A stretch of DNA of 64,000 nucleotides from Terriglobales bacterium (GCA_025936825.1 JAICSO010000006.1:124001-188000), one strand, 5' to 3'; positions 16,372 to 26,054 are shown, numbered from the stretch's first letter. Numbers and translations: made by a program. Notes: generated by a model from the letters alone, not told the origin.

Positions 16372-17207
16372 TACCAGCAACTCCTTCCCCCATCGACAAC
16401 TAGATTCGCGCCCGTCATGTAGGACGACGCATCCGAGCACAAAAACAAGATTGCGCCGCGATACTCGTCCGGTTGTGCCATCCTGCCGAGCGGAATTCTG
16501 TGCGCGACTTGCTCGACAAAGGCTTCGTGCTGGCCGGCAAAGACACCGCCGGGAGAAATGGAATTCACACGCACGCCCGCATCGGCCCAGTAGGTTGCCA
16601 AATATCGCGTCAATCCGATTAACGCTGTCTTCACGACGGAATAGGTAACCGGCTTCACCGGCTGATTTTCCTCAGCAACCCCCGGCTGCCTGTAAATACG
16701 CTGGTCAGGCGCAATCACGGCGAGATCCGAAGCGACGTTCACGATGACACCTTTATGGCGGCGAGCCATCTCAACCCCAATCACTCGACTGCACAAAAAC
16801 GCTCCCGTAAGCCCGACTGCCAGATCGGCATCCCATTGCGACAGGGGAAAGTTCTCCAGGCGCGTAAAGTTCTTGCCGGAATCGTTCTCCACCTTCGGAT
16901 TGTTTGCGGCATTGTTGATCAGAATCTCAATGTGGCCGAACTTCGCCAGAACTTGATCTCGGAACGCGCAGATGTCATCTTCCTTGGTGATATCGAGATG
17001 CATTCCCCAGGCGCTGACGGAAAACTCGCGCTGGATCTGGCTGGCAGCATCTTGGGCACGCTCCAAACAAATGTCGGCCATGACAACCGTGCCGCCGGCG
17101 CTGGCAATTGCTGCCGCATGCTGCTTTCCGAGAAGACCTGCGCCGCCGGTAATCACTGCTACCCGGCCGGTCAAGTCGAACGTTCCGTTAGCAATTTGTG
17201 TTGTCAT
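16371..17207 (-). CDS. SDR family oxidoreductase
   Basis: A 278-residue classical short-chain dehydrogenase. Visible motifs: VAVITGGAGLLGKQHAAAI (TGxxxGxG), LINNAAN, VNVASDLAV, and YSVVK with the catalytic Tyr and Lys, then a PGGVFAGQ tail and a C-terminal VVDGGRS. It resembles PtmA-type SDRs of flagellin/O-antigen sugar clusters, but substrate cannot be told. It overlaps the FkbM gene by one base and follows the Gfo/Idh gene by ten bases. Two adjacent oxidoreductases plus an isomerase suggest an oxidation-isomerisation-reduction sequence on a sugar. Confidence 0.75.
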   Translation of the reverse strand: MTTQIANGTFDLTGRVAVITGGAGLLGKQHAAAIASAGGTVVMADICLERAQDAASQIQREFSVSAWGMHLDITKEDDICAFRDQVLAKFGHIEILINNAANNPKVENDSGKNFTRLENFPLSQWDADLAVGLTGAFLCSRVIGVEMARRHKGVIVNVASDLAVIAPDQRIYRQPGVAEENQPVKPVTYSVVKTALIGLTRYLATYWADAGVRVNSISPGGVFAGQHEAFVEQVAHRIPLGRMAQPDEYRGAILFLCSDASSYMTGANLVVDGGRSCW

Positions 17208-17217
17208 CTTCTTTCTG

Positions 17218-18270
17218 TTACACCCTCGGGGCCTGTTCTATTTCCACAACGCGCCGGCTCGAGATGGACTCTTTTGCCGCCAATGCGATGCGCAGGCTCT
17301 GCATGCCGTCGTCAAGCGTGATCATTGGCTGCTGTCGTGTTTTCACGCAATTCAGGAAGTGCGCCAACTCATCCAGGAAAAGCTGATTACGCTCAAATCC
17401 TTCATACTTGCAGCGCTCTGGAACCAGGTTCCGATCGCGATAGATCAACACTTCGTTGGTCACGAAATCTGCTGTGACCTTGCCGTTGTCTCCGACGACC
17501 TCGCACTGCCTGGTAGGCGGGTATTGCAGATAATCCAACTGCAAATGCACAGGTAAAGGCCTTCCACCCCAGCTGAATTCCATCAGCACACTGGCCGTAT
17601 CTTCGACGTCAATGTCCAATTCGCTCCAGTGCCCTCCCATCGCGAACACACGGCGCGGCACGCCAAAAAGCGAGTAAAGATAATCCATTTCGTGGATCTG
17701 CGACAGGACGACACCCCCGCCCAAATCCGCACGCGCCGCGTACATTTGGCGATAGTCTTCATAACGGTGCCAGAACGGCAGGTACTCCCCAATGATGGCA
17801 CGTACAGCAAGCACCCGGCCAATTGCCGCCTGCTTCAATACCGAACTCAGCTGCTTCAGGCATGGATGAAACCGTAACTGATAACCAACCATGGCAACGA
17901 GTGACTTCTTTCTTGCGAGCTGAATCAAGCTTTCAACACCCGCAAGACTGTTGGACAGGGGCTTCTCGATAAAAATATGGCAGCCCGCCTCAGCACACTT
18001 GAGCGCGATATCGACGTGGAGACCGCTGGGATTGCAGATGAATGCGAGTTCCGGACCTTCAGCGAGAGCAGCCTTCAGGTCATCGAAGACGCGGATCCCG
18101 TACTCCGATTCCGGATTTCTGGTTTCGTCGATGCCCAGAGTAGCGGTGATCAGATGTGAGAGCCGACGCGTGCGGTATGCCAGCAACTCCGCATTGCCGC
18201 CCAAGATGCTCCGCAGATTCCGCGCGTGGCGCTGCCCGATGCCGCCGAGTCCAATGAAAAGGATTTTCAT
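17218..18270 (-). CDS. Gfo/Idh/MocA family oxidoreductase
   Basis: A 350-residue NAD(P)-dependent sugar oxidoreductase. The N-terminal Rossmann motif is ILFIGLGGIGQRHARNL; HIFIEKPLSNSLAGV contains the catalytic Lys-Pro pair of the family near residue 100; the C-terminal domain is the expected beta sheet with GGGVVLSQIHEMDYL. These enzymes oxidise or reduce one hydroxyl of a sugar, inositol or sugar acid. Start ATG 18270 overlaps the TIM-barrel gene stop (ATGA). Its position beside a TIM-barrel isomerase recurs in polyol and sugar pathways. Confidence 0.8.
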   Translation of the reverse strand: MKILFIGLGGIGQRHARNLRSILGGNAELLAYRTRRLSHLITATLGIDETRNPESEYGIRVFDDLKAALAEGPELAFICNPSGLHVDIALKCAEAGCHIFIEKPLSNSLAGVESLIQLARKKSLVAMVGYQLRFHPCLKQLSSVLKQAAIGRVLAVRAIIGEYLPFWHRYEDYRQMYAARADLGGGVVLSQIHEMDYLYSLFGVPRRVFAMGGHWSELDIDVEDTASVLMEFSWGGRPLPVHLQLDYLQYPPTRQCEVVGDNGKVTADFVTNEVLIYRDRNLVPERCKYEGFERNQLFLDELAHFLNCVKTRQQPMITLDDGMQSLRIALAAKESISSRRVVEIEQAPRV

Positions 18271-19130
18271 GACGCCGACTCGTGAACTCGCTCGCGGACT
18301 GCCTCCAAATAACCGGTCACTATCTCGCGAACACTGCGCACCCACTCAACCTCGTGACTCGATTCGCCACGCGCGACCTGTAATATCAAGTCCCCGGAAT
18401 AGCCGAGCCGGTGCAAACCTGCGAGCAATCCCCTGATGTCGGCATTCCCAGTCCCCAGCGGAACTGTACCCCCTCCCCGAATACGATCCTTAATGTGCAC
18501 GCTGCCGATTCGTTCACCATAAGCTGCCAATTCTTCATGAAGCCCGTAGCCGAGCGAAGCACTGTTCCCGCTGTCGTAGTTCACCTTCAAGTTGGAGAAC
18601 GGCAGCCTCTCGAGCAATTCGGCGAATTCTCGCGGCGGCAGCGAGGTTTCCAGGTGAATCTCAAGTTCGTATTTTGCGGCTAATGGCAAGGCCTCATCAA
18701 GAACGCTGATCACTTCCTGCATTTCCTGTTGCGATCGAATGGCGGAGTTGTCGACAAATGGCAGGACCATACGAGCGATGCCAAACTGTTGACAGCGACC
18801 AATAAGCCAACTGAGGTGTTCTGTACGATCCCGCCGGTCGTGGTCGGTGACACGGATCAGAGGCTTGTCCATGAAGTAGTCCGCACAGAGAGAAACAACC
18901 GCAACATTGTGGCGCCGAGCCAGGGCGCGAACTTGCTCCTCGCCGCGCTCCAGGACGAGCGGATTCACGTCTTGGCCCCAAACGTCATAAATCCACTCAA
19001 TCGAGTCGAGGCCGCATCTGGACGCCAGTTCGAATTCCTCCATCCATCTTTCACGTGGGAAACACTGGAAGTGACCCGCTTCGGGAGGCAAGAGGCGTCC
19101 TTGCATGACGCCTATGTAACGAACATTCAC
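18267..19130 (-). CDS. Sugar isomerase/epimerase, TIM barrel (AP-endonuclease-2 fold)
   Basis: A 287-residue xylose-isomerase-like TIM barrel. It opens NVRYIGVMQGRLLPPEAGHF and has GLDSIEWIYD, the LEIHLETSLPPREF strand, LKVNYDSGNSASLGY and IGSVHIKDRI, giving the usual Glu/Asp/His/Glu metal site pattern. Relatives interconvert ketoses and aldoses or epimerise inosose-type sugars. The C-terminal Gly-rich part (GGGTVPLGTGNADI) is a family hallmark. Overlap with neighbours at both ends is four bases. Which sugar it acts on is not knowable from sequence; it should feed or follow the Gfo/Idh step. Confidence 0.75.
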   Translation of the reverse strand: MNVRYIGVMQGRLLPPEAGHFQCFPRERWMEEFELASRCGLDSIEWIYDVWGQDVNPLVLERGEEQVRALARRHNVAVVSLCADYFMDKPLIRVTDHDRRDRTEHLSWLIGRCQQFGIARMVLPFVDNSAIRSQQEMQEVISVLDEALPLAAKYELEIHLETSLPPREFAELLERLPFSNLKVNYDSGNSASLGYGLHEELAAYGERIGSVHIKDRIRGGGTVPLGTGNADIRGLLAGLHRLGYSGDLILQVARGESSHEVEWVRSVREIVTGYLEAVRERVHESAS

Positions 19131-20953
19131 CGGCGGCCCCCGTTTTCAAGCGGCGGGACGATCATATTGCTCGCAAATTCCTCGTCCGAAAGAAATGGCC
19201 ACAAGTCTTCGAGGGGCTTGGACACGAAAGAACCGTCTGCGAGCTGCACGGATGTAACGCGGGGGGCGCGGACTTCGTCCGGAATGACTTTCACGTCACA
19301 CACAACGGGACCAGGTTTCCGTAAGATCTTCTCCACTTTTTGACGGAGATTGCGCTGATTGGAGATGGCCGCGGTTCCTAACCCATAAGAGCGCGCGACT
19401 TTGCGAAAGTCAGGCAAATGCAGACCGCTCTTTTCGCCGCATCCGATGTTCGCCTGTCCGAAAAAATTGCTTTGTGAAGCGCGAATGGACGCGTATCCAT
19501 CGTTGTTCAAAATAAAAAACTTTATGGGAAGATTGTGCTGCGCAATCGTAGCCAGCTCTTGAATATTGAACTGGAAGCCACCGTCTCCGTCTACGCAAAC
19601 GGTCGGACGATTTCGGCCCGCAACCGAAACTCCCAGGCTAGAGGGCACTGCAAATCCCATTGCGCCAAGGGCCGTCGTATGAAACACCTTTCGACCGGCT
19701 TTCAATTTGTATGCGAGCAGGAACACTTCGATGCCGCTGCCAGAACTGCCCGACACGATGTATTCGTCAGCAGGAACGAGATCAGAAACAACCTCGGCGA
19801 GGTGATAGATGCTCACCCGCCCCGGCCCCCGGTGCTCTCGAAGAACTACCGGATACCTCTGCTTCCAATCGGCGCACCGGCGAAGCCAACAACTTCGATC
19901 CCGTGCTTCAATGCCATTGCTCTGCGCGAGGAACTCTCGCAGAAAAGCTCCTGCATCCGCACAGACAGGCATCTGGATAGAATCCCCAAACTTTCGAATC
20001 TCGGCAGCGTCGACATCAACGATGATTTTGTACGCTCCCCGTGCGAGGTGTTGCGGGGAGTAGCCGATGACGGGAATGTCCATGCGAGTGCCTATCGCAA
20101 GGAGAAAGTCGCAGTTCTGCAACGCAAAGTTCGCGCCGCGGGGAGCTACGGTACCGGGACGGCCAACGAAGAGGGGGTGATCCTCCGAAATGAGGTCCAG
20201 CGCCAGCCATGTGGTCTCGACCGGAACGTGGAGTCGTGAAACGATGTCATTGAATTCCTGCTGCGCGTGCGCCAGGCGAACGCCGTTGCCCACCATCAGC
20301 AGCGGCCGTTCGCTGGCGTTGAAGCGCTCGATGATTTCGCGAACTTGCTGGCCAAGATCAGCGGCCGGAGCGGGCGGAGGAAGTTCCGCTGCATCGAAGG
20401 CCTGCAATGAATTCTCGTCAACCGGCGCGCCTTGCACATCAATCGGGATGTCGATCCAAACCGGACCGGGACGCCCGCTGCGCGCCAAGTGGACGGCTTT
20501 TTCCAGGTGATAGCGAATGGAAGTTGGATCGAGAATAGTCGTGGCGTACTTCGTCAAAGGACGCACAACAGAAATGATGTCGATTTCCTGAATGCCTCGC
20601 TGGCGAACGCCTAGTGGCGTTCCGTCCGGTTTGAACATGCGGTCCGCACGCTTTACTTGACCAGAGAGGAACAGGCACGGAGTGGAGTCACACCAGGCGC
20701 CTGCAAGTCCTGTAATGGCATTTGTGCCACCCGGACCGGTGGTGACCATGCACACGCCTAGGTCGTTAGTCGCTTTCGCGTAAGCTTCCGCTGCAATCGC
20801 GCTGGCCTGCTCGTGATGGTTGCAGATGTATTGCAGATCGGGGCAGCGAGCCAGGGCGTCATTCAAATGCATAGCACCGCCGCCGACAACCAGGAAGACG
20901 TGCTTCACGCCCTGGCTGGCGACAAACTGCATTACATAATCGGCCAGTCTCAA
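19127..20953 (-). CDS. TPP-dependent enzyme, acetolactate-synthase-like
   Basis: A 608-residue three-domain thiamine-diphosphate enzyme. The N-terminal Pyr domain has the catalytic Glu in CNHHEQASAIAAEAYA and TTGPGGTNAITGLAG; a central domain follows; the PP domain has GDGGFQFNIQEL and NNDGYASIRASQ (the GDG-x-NN diphosphate motif). The family decarboxylates pyruvate-like acids and joins the unit to a carbonyl. In surface-sugar clusters such enzymes include YerE, which adds two carbons to a CDP-3,6-dideoxy-4-ketohexose. With rfbFGH upstream a YerE-like role is attractive, but simple AHAS-like or other ligase roles are possible. Confidence 0.75.
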   Translation of the reverse strand: MRLADYVMQFVASQGVKHVFLVVGGGAMHLNDALARCPDLQYICNHHEQASAIAAEAYAKATNDLGVCMVTTGPGGTNAITGLAGAWCDSTPCLFLSGQVKRADRMFKPDGTPLGVRQRGIQEIDIISVVRPLTKYATTILDPTSIRYHLEKAVHLARSGRPGPVWIDIPIDVQGAPVDENSLQAFDAAELPPPAPAADLGQQVREIIERFNASERPLLMVGNGVRLAHAQQEFNDIVSRLHVPVETTWLALDLISEDHPLFVGRPGTVAPRGANFALQNCDFLLAIGTRMDIPVIGYSPQHLARGAYKIIVDVDAAEIRKFGDSIQMPVCADAGAFLREFLAQSNGIEARDRSCWLRRCADWKQRYPVVLREHRGPGRVSIYHLAEVVSDLVPADEYIVSGSSGSGIEVFLLAYKLKAGRKVFHTTALGAMGFAVPSSLGVSVAGRNRPTVCVDGDGGFQFNIQELATIAQHNLPIKFFILNNDGYASIRASQSNFFGQANIGCGEKSGLHLPDFRKVARSYGLGTAAISNQRNLRQKVEKILRKPGPVVCDVKVIPDEVRAPRVTSVQLADGSFVSKPLEDLWPFLSDEEFASNMIVPPLENGGRR

Positions 20954-21591
20954 CGGTTCTGCTCCCCCGATCCGAACAATTGACGATCTACGATTTCGCA
21001 GAGAATGTGGCCCGTCAGGATGTGCGCCTCCTGAATGCGAGGCGTGCTGTCCGATGGAATCCGTATGCAGTACTCGGCCGCACTGCTGAGCTTGCCGCTG
21101 CGTCCGGTCAGCCCCACCGTCACCATCTGAAGTTTGCGCGCAACTTCGATTGCACGCAGCACGTTCGGTGAATTGCCGCTGGTGCTTATGCCGATTGCGA
21201 CATCACCGGGCTTACCCAAAGCTTCAACCTGGCGCGCAAACACCAGCTCAAATGAGTAATCGTTGCCGATAGCGGTCAAAGACGAAGTGTTCACGGTAAG
21301 AGCTAAGCCGGCCAGAGGGCGACGCTCGATCAAAAAGCGGCCGGTGAATTCGGCGGCAAGATGCTGCGCGTCGGCGGCGCTACCCCCGTTGCCAAAAAAT
21401 AATACTTTTCCACCTCTTTGAATGGCGTCTGCCAGAGCGCAACCGACTGCCGACACCATGGAAAGGTAATCCTGATCTTGAAACAGGCTCTCCTTCAGGG
21501 CGATGTTATCTCGCAAGGAAGTCAACGCAACCTGGCGAGCGTCGGAGGCCTGAGACGCGGAGATGTCGGCCATACCCCTTCTTTTTATCAT
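20950..21591 (-). CDS. gmhA: SIS-domain isomerase, GmhA-like
   Basis: A 213-residue SIS-domain protein close to sedoheptulose-7-phosphate isomerase (GmhA): FFGNGGSAADAQHLAAEFTG is the phospho-sugar-binding signature, followed by GISTSGNSPNVLRAIEVA and, near the end, the metal/active-site region IQEAHILTGHILCEIVD. GmhA makes D-glycero-D-manno-heptose 7-phosphate. Here the next genes upstream are a phosphatase and a PEP-dependent synthase, so the isomerase may feed a phosphorylated aldose into that synthase. ATG 21591 overlaps the phosphatase stop (ATGA); a second start at 21573 is possible. Confidence 0.8.
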   Translation of the reverse strand: MIKRRGMADISASQASDARQVALTSLRDNIALKESLFQDQDYLSMVSAVGCALADAIQRGGKVLFFGNGGSAADAQHLAAEFTGRFLIERRPLAGLALTVNTSSLTAIGNDYSFELVFARQVEALGKPGDVAIGISTSGNSPNVLRAIEVARKLQMVTVGLTGRSGKLSSAAEYCIRIPSDSTPRIQEAHILTGHILCEIVDRQLFGSGEQNR

Positions 21592-22079
21592 CTCGGAGCG
21601 GCGGTACCCGCGGCTCGAGTCTGTGCCAGAATCATGTCAATAACTTCTCGCGCGGCGCCATTCCCGCCGTTTGCCTTCGCCACGTAGGCGCACTTCTCAA
21701 TGACGACGGGTCGCGCGTCGGCAGGAGCAGCCGCAAGTCCGGCAATCTCCAGTGCGGCGAGGTCATTCACGTCGTCCCCCATGAAGCAAACTTCTCTTAG
21801 CTTGAGTTGCCTGCTTTCTACGAATGAACGGAGGGCCTGCGCCTTGTCTTTGCAGTTCTTGTAGACGTCGGTGATTCCCATCTTCCCGGCAAGTCGATCG
21901 ACCAGTGGACTGTCTTCACCGGAAATGAGAGCCAACGTCAAGCCGGCTTTGCGAGCTAAGGAGAGCCCCATAATGTCGGCGAAGCAGAAACGCTTCCATT
22001 CTTGGCCGTCGGGTCCCCACCAGAAGCCGCCGTCCGTAAGCACGCCATCGACGTCAAAGGCGACTGCCTTAATTGGCAC
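21588..22079 (-). CDS. KdsC-like HAD phosphatase
   Basis: A 163-residue class C0 HAD phosphatase of the KdsC type. It begins with VAFDVDGVLTDGGF (catalytic Asp-x-Asp), has SGEDSPLVDR, and ends with CFMGDDVNDLAALEIAGL, all landmarks of KDO-8-phosphate or Neu5Ac-9-phosphate phosphatases. The preferred start, GTG 22079, has GGAG six bases upstream and overlaps the synthase gene by eleven bases; longer readings are inside that gene. A phosphatase of this kind implies that the partner synthase makes a phosphorylated ulosonic acid. Confidence 0.8.
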   Translation of the reverse strand: MPIKAVAFDVDGVLTDGGFWWGPDGQEWKRFCFADIMGLSLARKAGLTLALISGEDSPLVDRLAGKMGITDVYKNCKDKAQALRSFVESRQLKLREVCFMGDDVNDLAALEIAGLAAAPADARPVVIEKCAYVAKANGGNGAAREVIDMILAQTRAAGTAAPR

Positions 22080-22980
22080 GCCCAGCTCCGACACGCCGCA
22101 GCTTGTGAATGATCGGCTGCTCGCGTTCCAGCACGCGTTTGACGCCGTCTCCCATAGACCGCTCGACCAGCCTAACATCGCGAACCAAGCGGCTGATGCC
22201 ATTCGGCTCGAGCGACGCTGCGTGGTCGGAGCCCCACATTGATCTGTCCATCGTGATATGCCGCTCTAACATGCAAGCGCCCATCACGGCGGCTGCCACG
22301 CTCGAAGGCAAGCCGGTCTCATGTCCGGAGTAGCCAACGGGAACACCGTAGCGTTCTTTGAGCGTCAGCATGGCACGGAGATTTAGTTCTTCGTAGTAGG
22401 CAGGGTACGTGCTGCAAGCGTGGAGGATGAGCAGGTCTTCTTTGCCCAGCACATCTACGGCACGGTCAATTTCGTCCAGAGTGCTCATTCCAGTTGAGAG
22501 GATGATGGGTTTACCCACTGCCCGGGTGTGGCGCAGAAGATTATCGTCGGTCAGTGACGCAGACGCGACTTTGAAGCAGGGCACGTCAAATCTTGCGATC
22601 ACGTCGACCGAGGCTTCATCCCAACAGGACGCGAACCATGGCATTTTGACCTCGCGGCAGTAGCGGTCGATCTCTTCGTATTCCTCTGCCTCGAACTCTA
22701 GTCCACGCTTAAGGTCGCCATTCGTGTTTCCGAAGGGACTTTCGCGGGGTTTTGCCAGTTCCGCCTGGGAGTAGACCACATGAATGGTGCGTTTTTGAAA
22801 CTTCACCGCATCGCAACCGGCAGCGACAGCGACACTGATGAGACGCTTGGCCAAATCGATATCGCCATTGTGATTGATGCCGATCTCGGCGACGATATAG
22901 CAAGGTTGTCCATCGCCGACCAACTTCTTGCCCATTCGAATGGCTGGGGAGGAGCTTCCATTATTTGTGTGTTCAGACAT
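22069..22980 (-). CDS. NeuB-family PEP-dependent ulosonate synthase, no SAF
   Basis: A 303-residue NeuB-family synthase. It has [32 protein letters not shown], and the C-terminal [13 protein letters not shown] and YSGHETG motifs of the TIM-barrel condensing enzyme, which joins phosphoenolpyruvate to a sugar aldehyde. NeuB, LegI and PseI proteins are typically about 340-350 residues with a C-terminal SAF (antifreeze-like) domain. That domain is missing here: the protein ends about 25 residues after the [14 protein letters not shown] region. ATG 22980 follows AGGAGAG and overlaps the RfbH gene by eight bases. Product unknown. Confidence 0.8.
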   Translation of the reverse strand: MSEHTNNGSSSPAIRMGKKLVGDGQPCYIVAEIGINHNGDIDLAKRLISVAVAAGCDAVKFQKRTIHVVYSQAELAKPRESPFGNTNGDLKRGLEFEAEEYEEIDRYCREVKMPWFASCWDEASVDVIARFDVPCFKVASASLTDDNLLRHTRAVGKPIILSTGMSTLDEIDRAVDVLGKEDLLILHACSTYPAYYEELNLRAMLTLKERYGVPVGYSGHETGLPSSVAAAVMGACMLERHITMDRSMWGSDHAASLEPNGISRLVRDVRLVERSMGDGVKRVLEREQPIIHKLRRVGAGRAN

Positions 22981-24304
22981 GAGCGACAACTCTCCTGTTG
23001 GAAACGAACGAGTGAAACGATGTGGCCACATACTCCAGTGCGTCCGAGCTCAAACCCGGGTACACGCCGATCCAGAAAGCTTGATTCATGGTTACGTCGG
23101 CATTCGTGAGTTTGCCGACTACACGATGCCGGATTTTTTGGTACGCAGGCTGGCGAACCAAATTTCCACCGAAAAGCATTCGACTCGCAATCTTTTTCTG
23201 CTCCAGAAACGTAACGAGTTCGGTACGACCGAAAGGCGCGCCACTCCTGACCATCAGCGGAAATCCAAACCAGCTCGGATCGGAACCGTCTGTTGCCTGT
23301 GGAAAAACGAAAAATTCTCTCAATTCCGATAAACCGGCCATCAGGGTGGCAAAATTCTTCTTGCGGGCCTCGATGAAGCCCGGAAGCTTCTTCAATTGTG
23401 CCACTCCCACCGCGGCCTGCATGTCGGTCGCTTTCAGGTTGTAGCCGATATGCGAGTATATGTACTTGTGATCGTAACCATGCGGCAGTTCGCCGAGCTG
23501 CCAATCGAAACGTTTCCCACAAGTATCTGCCTTGCCAGGAGCACACCAGCAATCTCGTCCCCAGTCGCGGAACGACTCAACAATCGTGCGCAGCAGAGGC
23601 TTATTTGTGAGGACGCAACCGCCTTCGCCCATGGTGATGTGGTGTGCGGGATAGAAGCTGACGGTTGCCAGATCGCCGAAGGTGCCAACCTTCTGACCGC
23701 GGTAGGTCGAGCCTACGGCGTCGCAGCAATCTTCGATGAGCCAAAGATTGTGCTTCTTGGTGAATGTCGTCATCGCGTCGAGATCAAAGGGATTGCCCAG
23801 CGTATGAGCGAAGATCACAGCGCGGGTACGCTCCGACACCGCTGCCTCGAGTTGTGAAACATCGGCATTGAAAGTCGGGATATCGACATCGATGAACACC
23901 GGCACAAGGCCGTTTTGAATGATCGGGTTCACGGTGGTCGGAAACCCAGCAGCCACGGTGATCACTTCGTCCCCTGGTATTAGCCTGCGGTCACCGAGTT
24001 TCTCTGAAGTCAACGCGGAAACGGCAAGAAGGTTTGCCGAAGAGCCTGAGTTGACAAGGATGGCCTCGCGAACTCCGATGAACTTTGCGAATTCGCGTTC
24101 GAACTGATCGGCGAAGCGACCGGTGGTTAGCCAAAAATCGAGGGAAGAATCAACCAAGTACTGGATTTCTTCCTCGTCGAACACTCGCCCGGAGACCGGA
24201 ACGGGAGTTTCGCCGGGAACGAACGGCCCTGCTGGAAAAACTTCCCGGTGGTAGGCGCTCACCATTTCCCGGATCTGACTGCGCAATTCCTTTGCTCGCG
24301 ACAC
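22973..24304 (-). CDS. rfbH: CDP-4-keto-6-deoxyglucose-3-dehydrase (RfbH/E1)
   Basis: A 443-residue fold-type I PLP enzyme with an Fe-S cluster. The key features of E1 are all visible: His instead of Lys at the PLP position ([14 protein letters not shown], near residues 221-222), and four cysteines spaced as C194-x57-C252-x-C254-x7-C262, the [2Fe-2S] pattern of this family. E1 removes the 3-OH of CDP-4-keto-6-deoxyglucose, the first committed step to 3,6-dideoxyhexoses (abequose, paratose, tyvelose, ascarylose, yersiniose). Start is GTG 24304, one base into the rfbG stop. Its usual reductase partner (E3) is not in the window. Confidence 0.9.
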   Translation of the reverse strand: MSRAKELRSQIREMVSAYHREVFPAGPFVPGETPVPVSGRVFDEEEIQYLVDSSLDFWLTTGRFADQFEREFAKFIGVREAILVNSGSSANLLAVSALTSEKLGDRRLIPGDEVITVAAGFPTTVNPIIQNGLVPVFIDVDIPTFNADVSQLEAAVSERTRAVIFAHTLGNPFDLDAMTTFTKKHNLWLIEDCCDAVGSTYRGQKVGTFGDLATVSFYPAHHITMGEGGCVLTNKPLLRTIVESFRDWGRDCWCAPGKADTCGKRFDWQLGELPHGYDHKYIYSHIGYNLKATDMQAAVGVAQLKKLPGFIEARKKNFATLMAGLSELREFFVFPQATDGSDPSWFGFPLMVRSGAPFGRTELVTFLEQKKIASRMLFGGNLVRQPAYQKIRHRVVGKLTNADVTMNQAFWIGVYPGLSSDALEYVATSFHSFVSNRRVVAHV

Positions 24305-25278
24305 TACTGCAGCGCCTTTCGATACCAGGCTATGGTCTTCTCGAGCCCTTGATCCAGGGTGAACATTGGTTTCCAGTTTAGTTCCTTGCGAGCACGCTCG
24401 GCGCTGAGGAACTGATGGCGAATTTCGTTCGAGGCCTGATTCAGGATCTCAGGTTTCAGCTGTGAATCCAATTTAGCAAGAATCTTCTCAACGAGCTCAA
24501 GGACGCTGATCTGCGCCTCGTTGGAGAAATTGTAGGCCGCACCGCGAATCATGGCATCTTCCAGCAGACGTCGCGCCAGGAGCATGTATGCTGCTGCGCC
24601 GTCCTCCACATAGAAGTAGTCGCGAATGAATTGACCGTCTGATCGGATGATTGGGGGTTCGCCACGAAGCACGGAACGGATAGTTCCAGGAACGACCCGG
24701 TTCCAATTCAGGTCGCCGCCGCCATAAAAATTGCCGCAGCGGGTGATCCCCACGGGGAGCCCAAACGTATGCGCGTACGATTGCGCAATCAGGTCGGCAC
24801 AGGACTTGCTCACATCGTAGGGGTGCCGCCCTTGCAAAGGCATGGCTTCGTTGTACGGAAGCGTCGCCTGGTCCCCATAAGCCTTGTCCGACGACGCCAG
24901 AACGATGGATTTCACCAGCGGCGAGCGACGGCACGCCTCGAGCAAGTTCCACGTACCCCGAATATTGCTTTCAAATGTGGACAATGGATTGCGGTTGGCG
25001 ATCCCGACGATCGTCTGCGCGGCGAGATGAAAGACTACTTCAACTTCGTATTCTCCTAGTGCGCGCTCCAGCAGATAAGAACTGGCTAGTCCTCCCCGAA
25101 CGATGTTGACCCGCTCGGCTAGCCCGGCGTGAACCAACTCACTGGCTGGGACCCAGTCGCGGACGAGCGTAGTCACGTGTGCTCCCTGATCGAGCAGATG
25201 CTTTGTAAGCCATCCGCCTACCAGGCCGGTCGCTCCGGTGACGAATACACTGCGATCGCGCCAAAAGCTCGACTTCAT
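24304..25278 (-). CDS. rfbG: CDP-glucose 4,6-dehydratase
   Basis: A 324-residue extended SDR of the RfbG family. Signs: [18 protein letters not shown] (Rossmann), [29 protein letters not shown] (the Ser-Asp-Lys typical of CDP-glucose dehydratases where others have Thr-Asp-Glu), [13 protein letters not shown], and [18 protein letters not shown]. It oxidises C4 and removes water at C5/C6 to give CDP-4-keto-6-deoxyglucose, the RfbH substrate. It is somewhat shorter than the usual 355-360 residues. ATG 25278 overlaps the rfbF stop (ATGA), and an upstream in-frame ATG would lie inside rfbF. Confidence 0.85.
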   Translation of the reverse strand: MKSSFWRDRSVFVTGATGLVGGWLTKHLLDQGAHVTTLVRDWVPASELVHAGLAERVNIVRGGLASSYLLERALGEYEVEVVFHLAAQTIVGIANRNPLSTFESNIRGTWNLLEACRRSPLVKSIVLASSDKAYGDQATLPYNEAMPLQGRHPYDVSKSCADLIAQSYAHTFGLPVGITRCGNFYGGGDLNWNRVVPGTIRSVLRGEPPIIRSDGQFIRDYFYVEDGAAAYMLLARRLLEDAMIRGAAYNFSNEAQISVLELVEKILAKLDSQLKPEILNQASNEIRHQFLSAERARKELNWKPMFTLDQGLEKTIAWYRKALQ

Positions 25279-26054
25279 TCCTGCCATACTTTCCAAGGCG
25301 CCTGATTGGCGTTCCACAGCTGATTCAGGTACTCGTACTCGCGATATGTATCCATGGCGTAGAAGAAACCGCCGTGCTGGTAAGCCATTAACTGGCCTTC
25401 ATTGGCCAAACGCTCGAGTGGCTCTTTCTCAAAAATGCAGTTGTCGTCGTCGATGTAATCCAACACGCGGCGATCCAAGACAAAAAAGCCAGCGCTGGCG
25501 CGACCGCTCGTCTTGGGTTTCTCCTGGAATTGGATCACGCGACCTATAGAATTTGACTCAATCATGCCGAACCGAGAGCTGGGGTTAATCGTCGTCACCG
25601 TGGCAAGCTTTCTGTGATGGCGGTGGAATTCGAGTAACGCAGGTATGTCCACGTCGCCCACGCCATCGCCATACGTCAGCATGAACTGATCTTCCCCGAT
25701 ATATTTTGCGATCCTCTTCACTCGGCCGCCAGTCATGGTGTTCAGACCGGTGTCCGCGAGCGTGACTCGAAAATCCTGCTCCCGATGATCATTCCTGTAT
25801 TCGATTCGGGAATTACGGCCGAGGCAAATGGTGAAATCATTGTTCATCGCCTCATAGTTCAGGAAATATTCCTTGATCATGTTGCCGCGATAGCCAAGGC
25901 ATAGCACGAAGTCACGAAATCCGCTGTGCGCGTAGATTTTCATGATGTGCCACAGGATGGGACGGCCTCCGATCTCAACCATCGGTTTGGGGCGAAACTC
26001 AGTTTCCTCACGCAACCGGGTGCCAAGCCCGCCGCACAGAATGACTACCTTCAT
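25275..26054 (-). CDS. rfbF: Glucose-1-phosphate cytidylyltransferase
   Basis: A 259-residue nucleotidyltransferase, full length for RfbF. The N-terminus is [20 protein letters not shown] then [20 protein letters not shown], with [11 protein letters not shown] and [20 protein letters not shown] (metal/nucleotide site), and a C-terminal [16 protein letters not shown]. It makes CDP-glucose from CTP and glucose 1-phosphate. GGAGG sits six bases before the ATG. It is the first enzyme gene of the operon proper, 36 bases after the membrane-protein gene, and fixes the sugar route as CDP-linked. Confidence 0.9.
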   Translation of the reverse strand: MKVVILCGGLGTRLREETEFRPKPMVEIGGRPILWHIMKIYAHSGFRDFVLCLGYRGNMIKEYFLNYEAMNNDFTICLGRNSRIEYRNDHREQDFRVTLADTGLNTMTGGRVKRIAKYIGEDQFMLTYGDGVGDVDIPALLEFHRHHRKLATVTTINPSSRFGMIESNSIGRVIQFQEKPKTSGRASAGFFVLDRRVLDYIDDDNCIFEKEPLERLANEGQLMAYQHGGFFYAMDTYREYEYLNQLWNANQAPWKVWQE

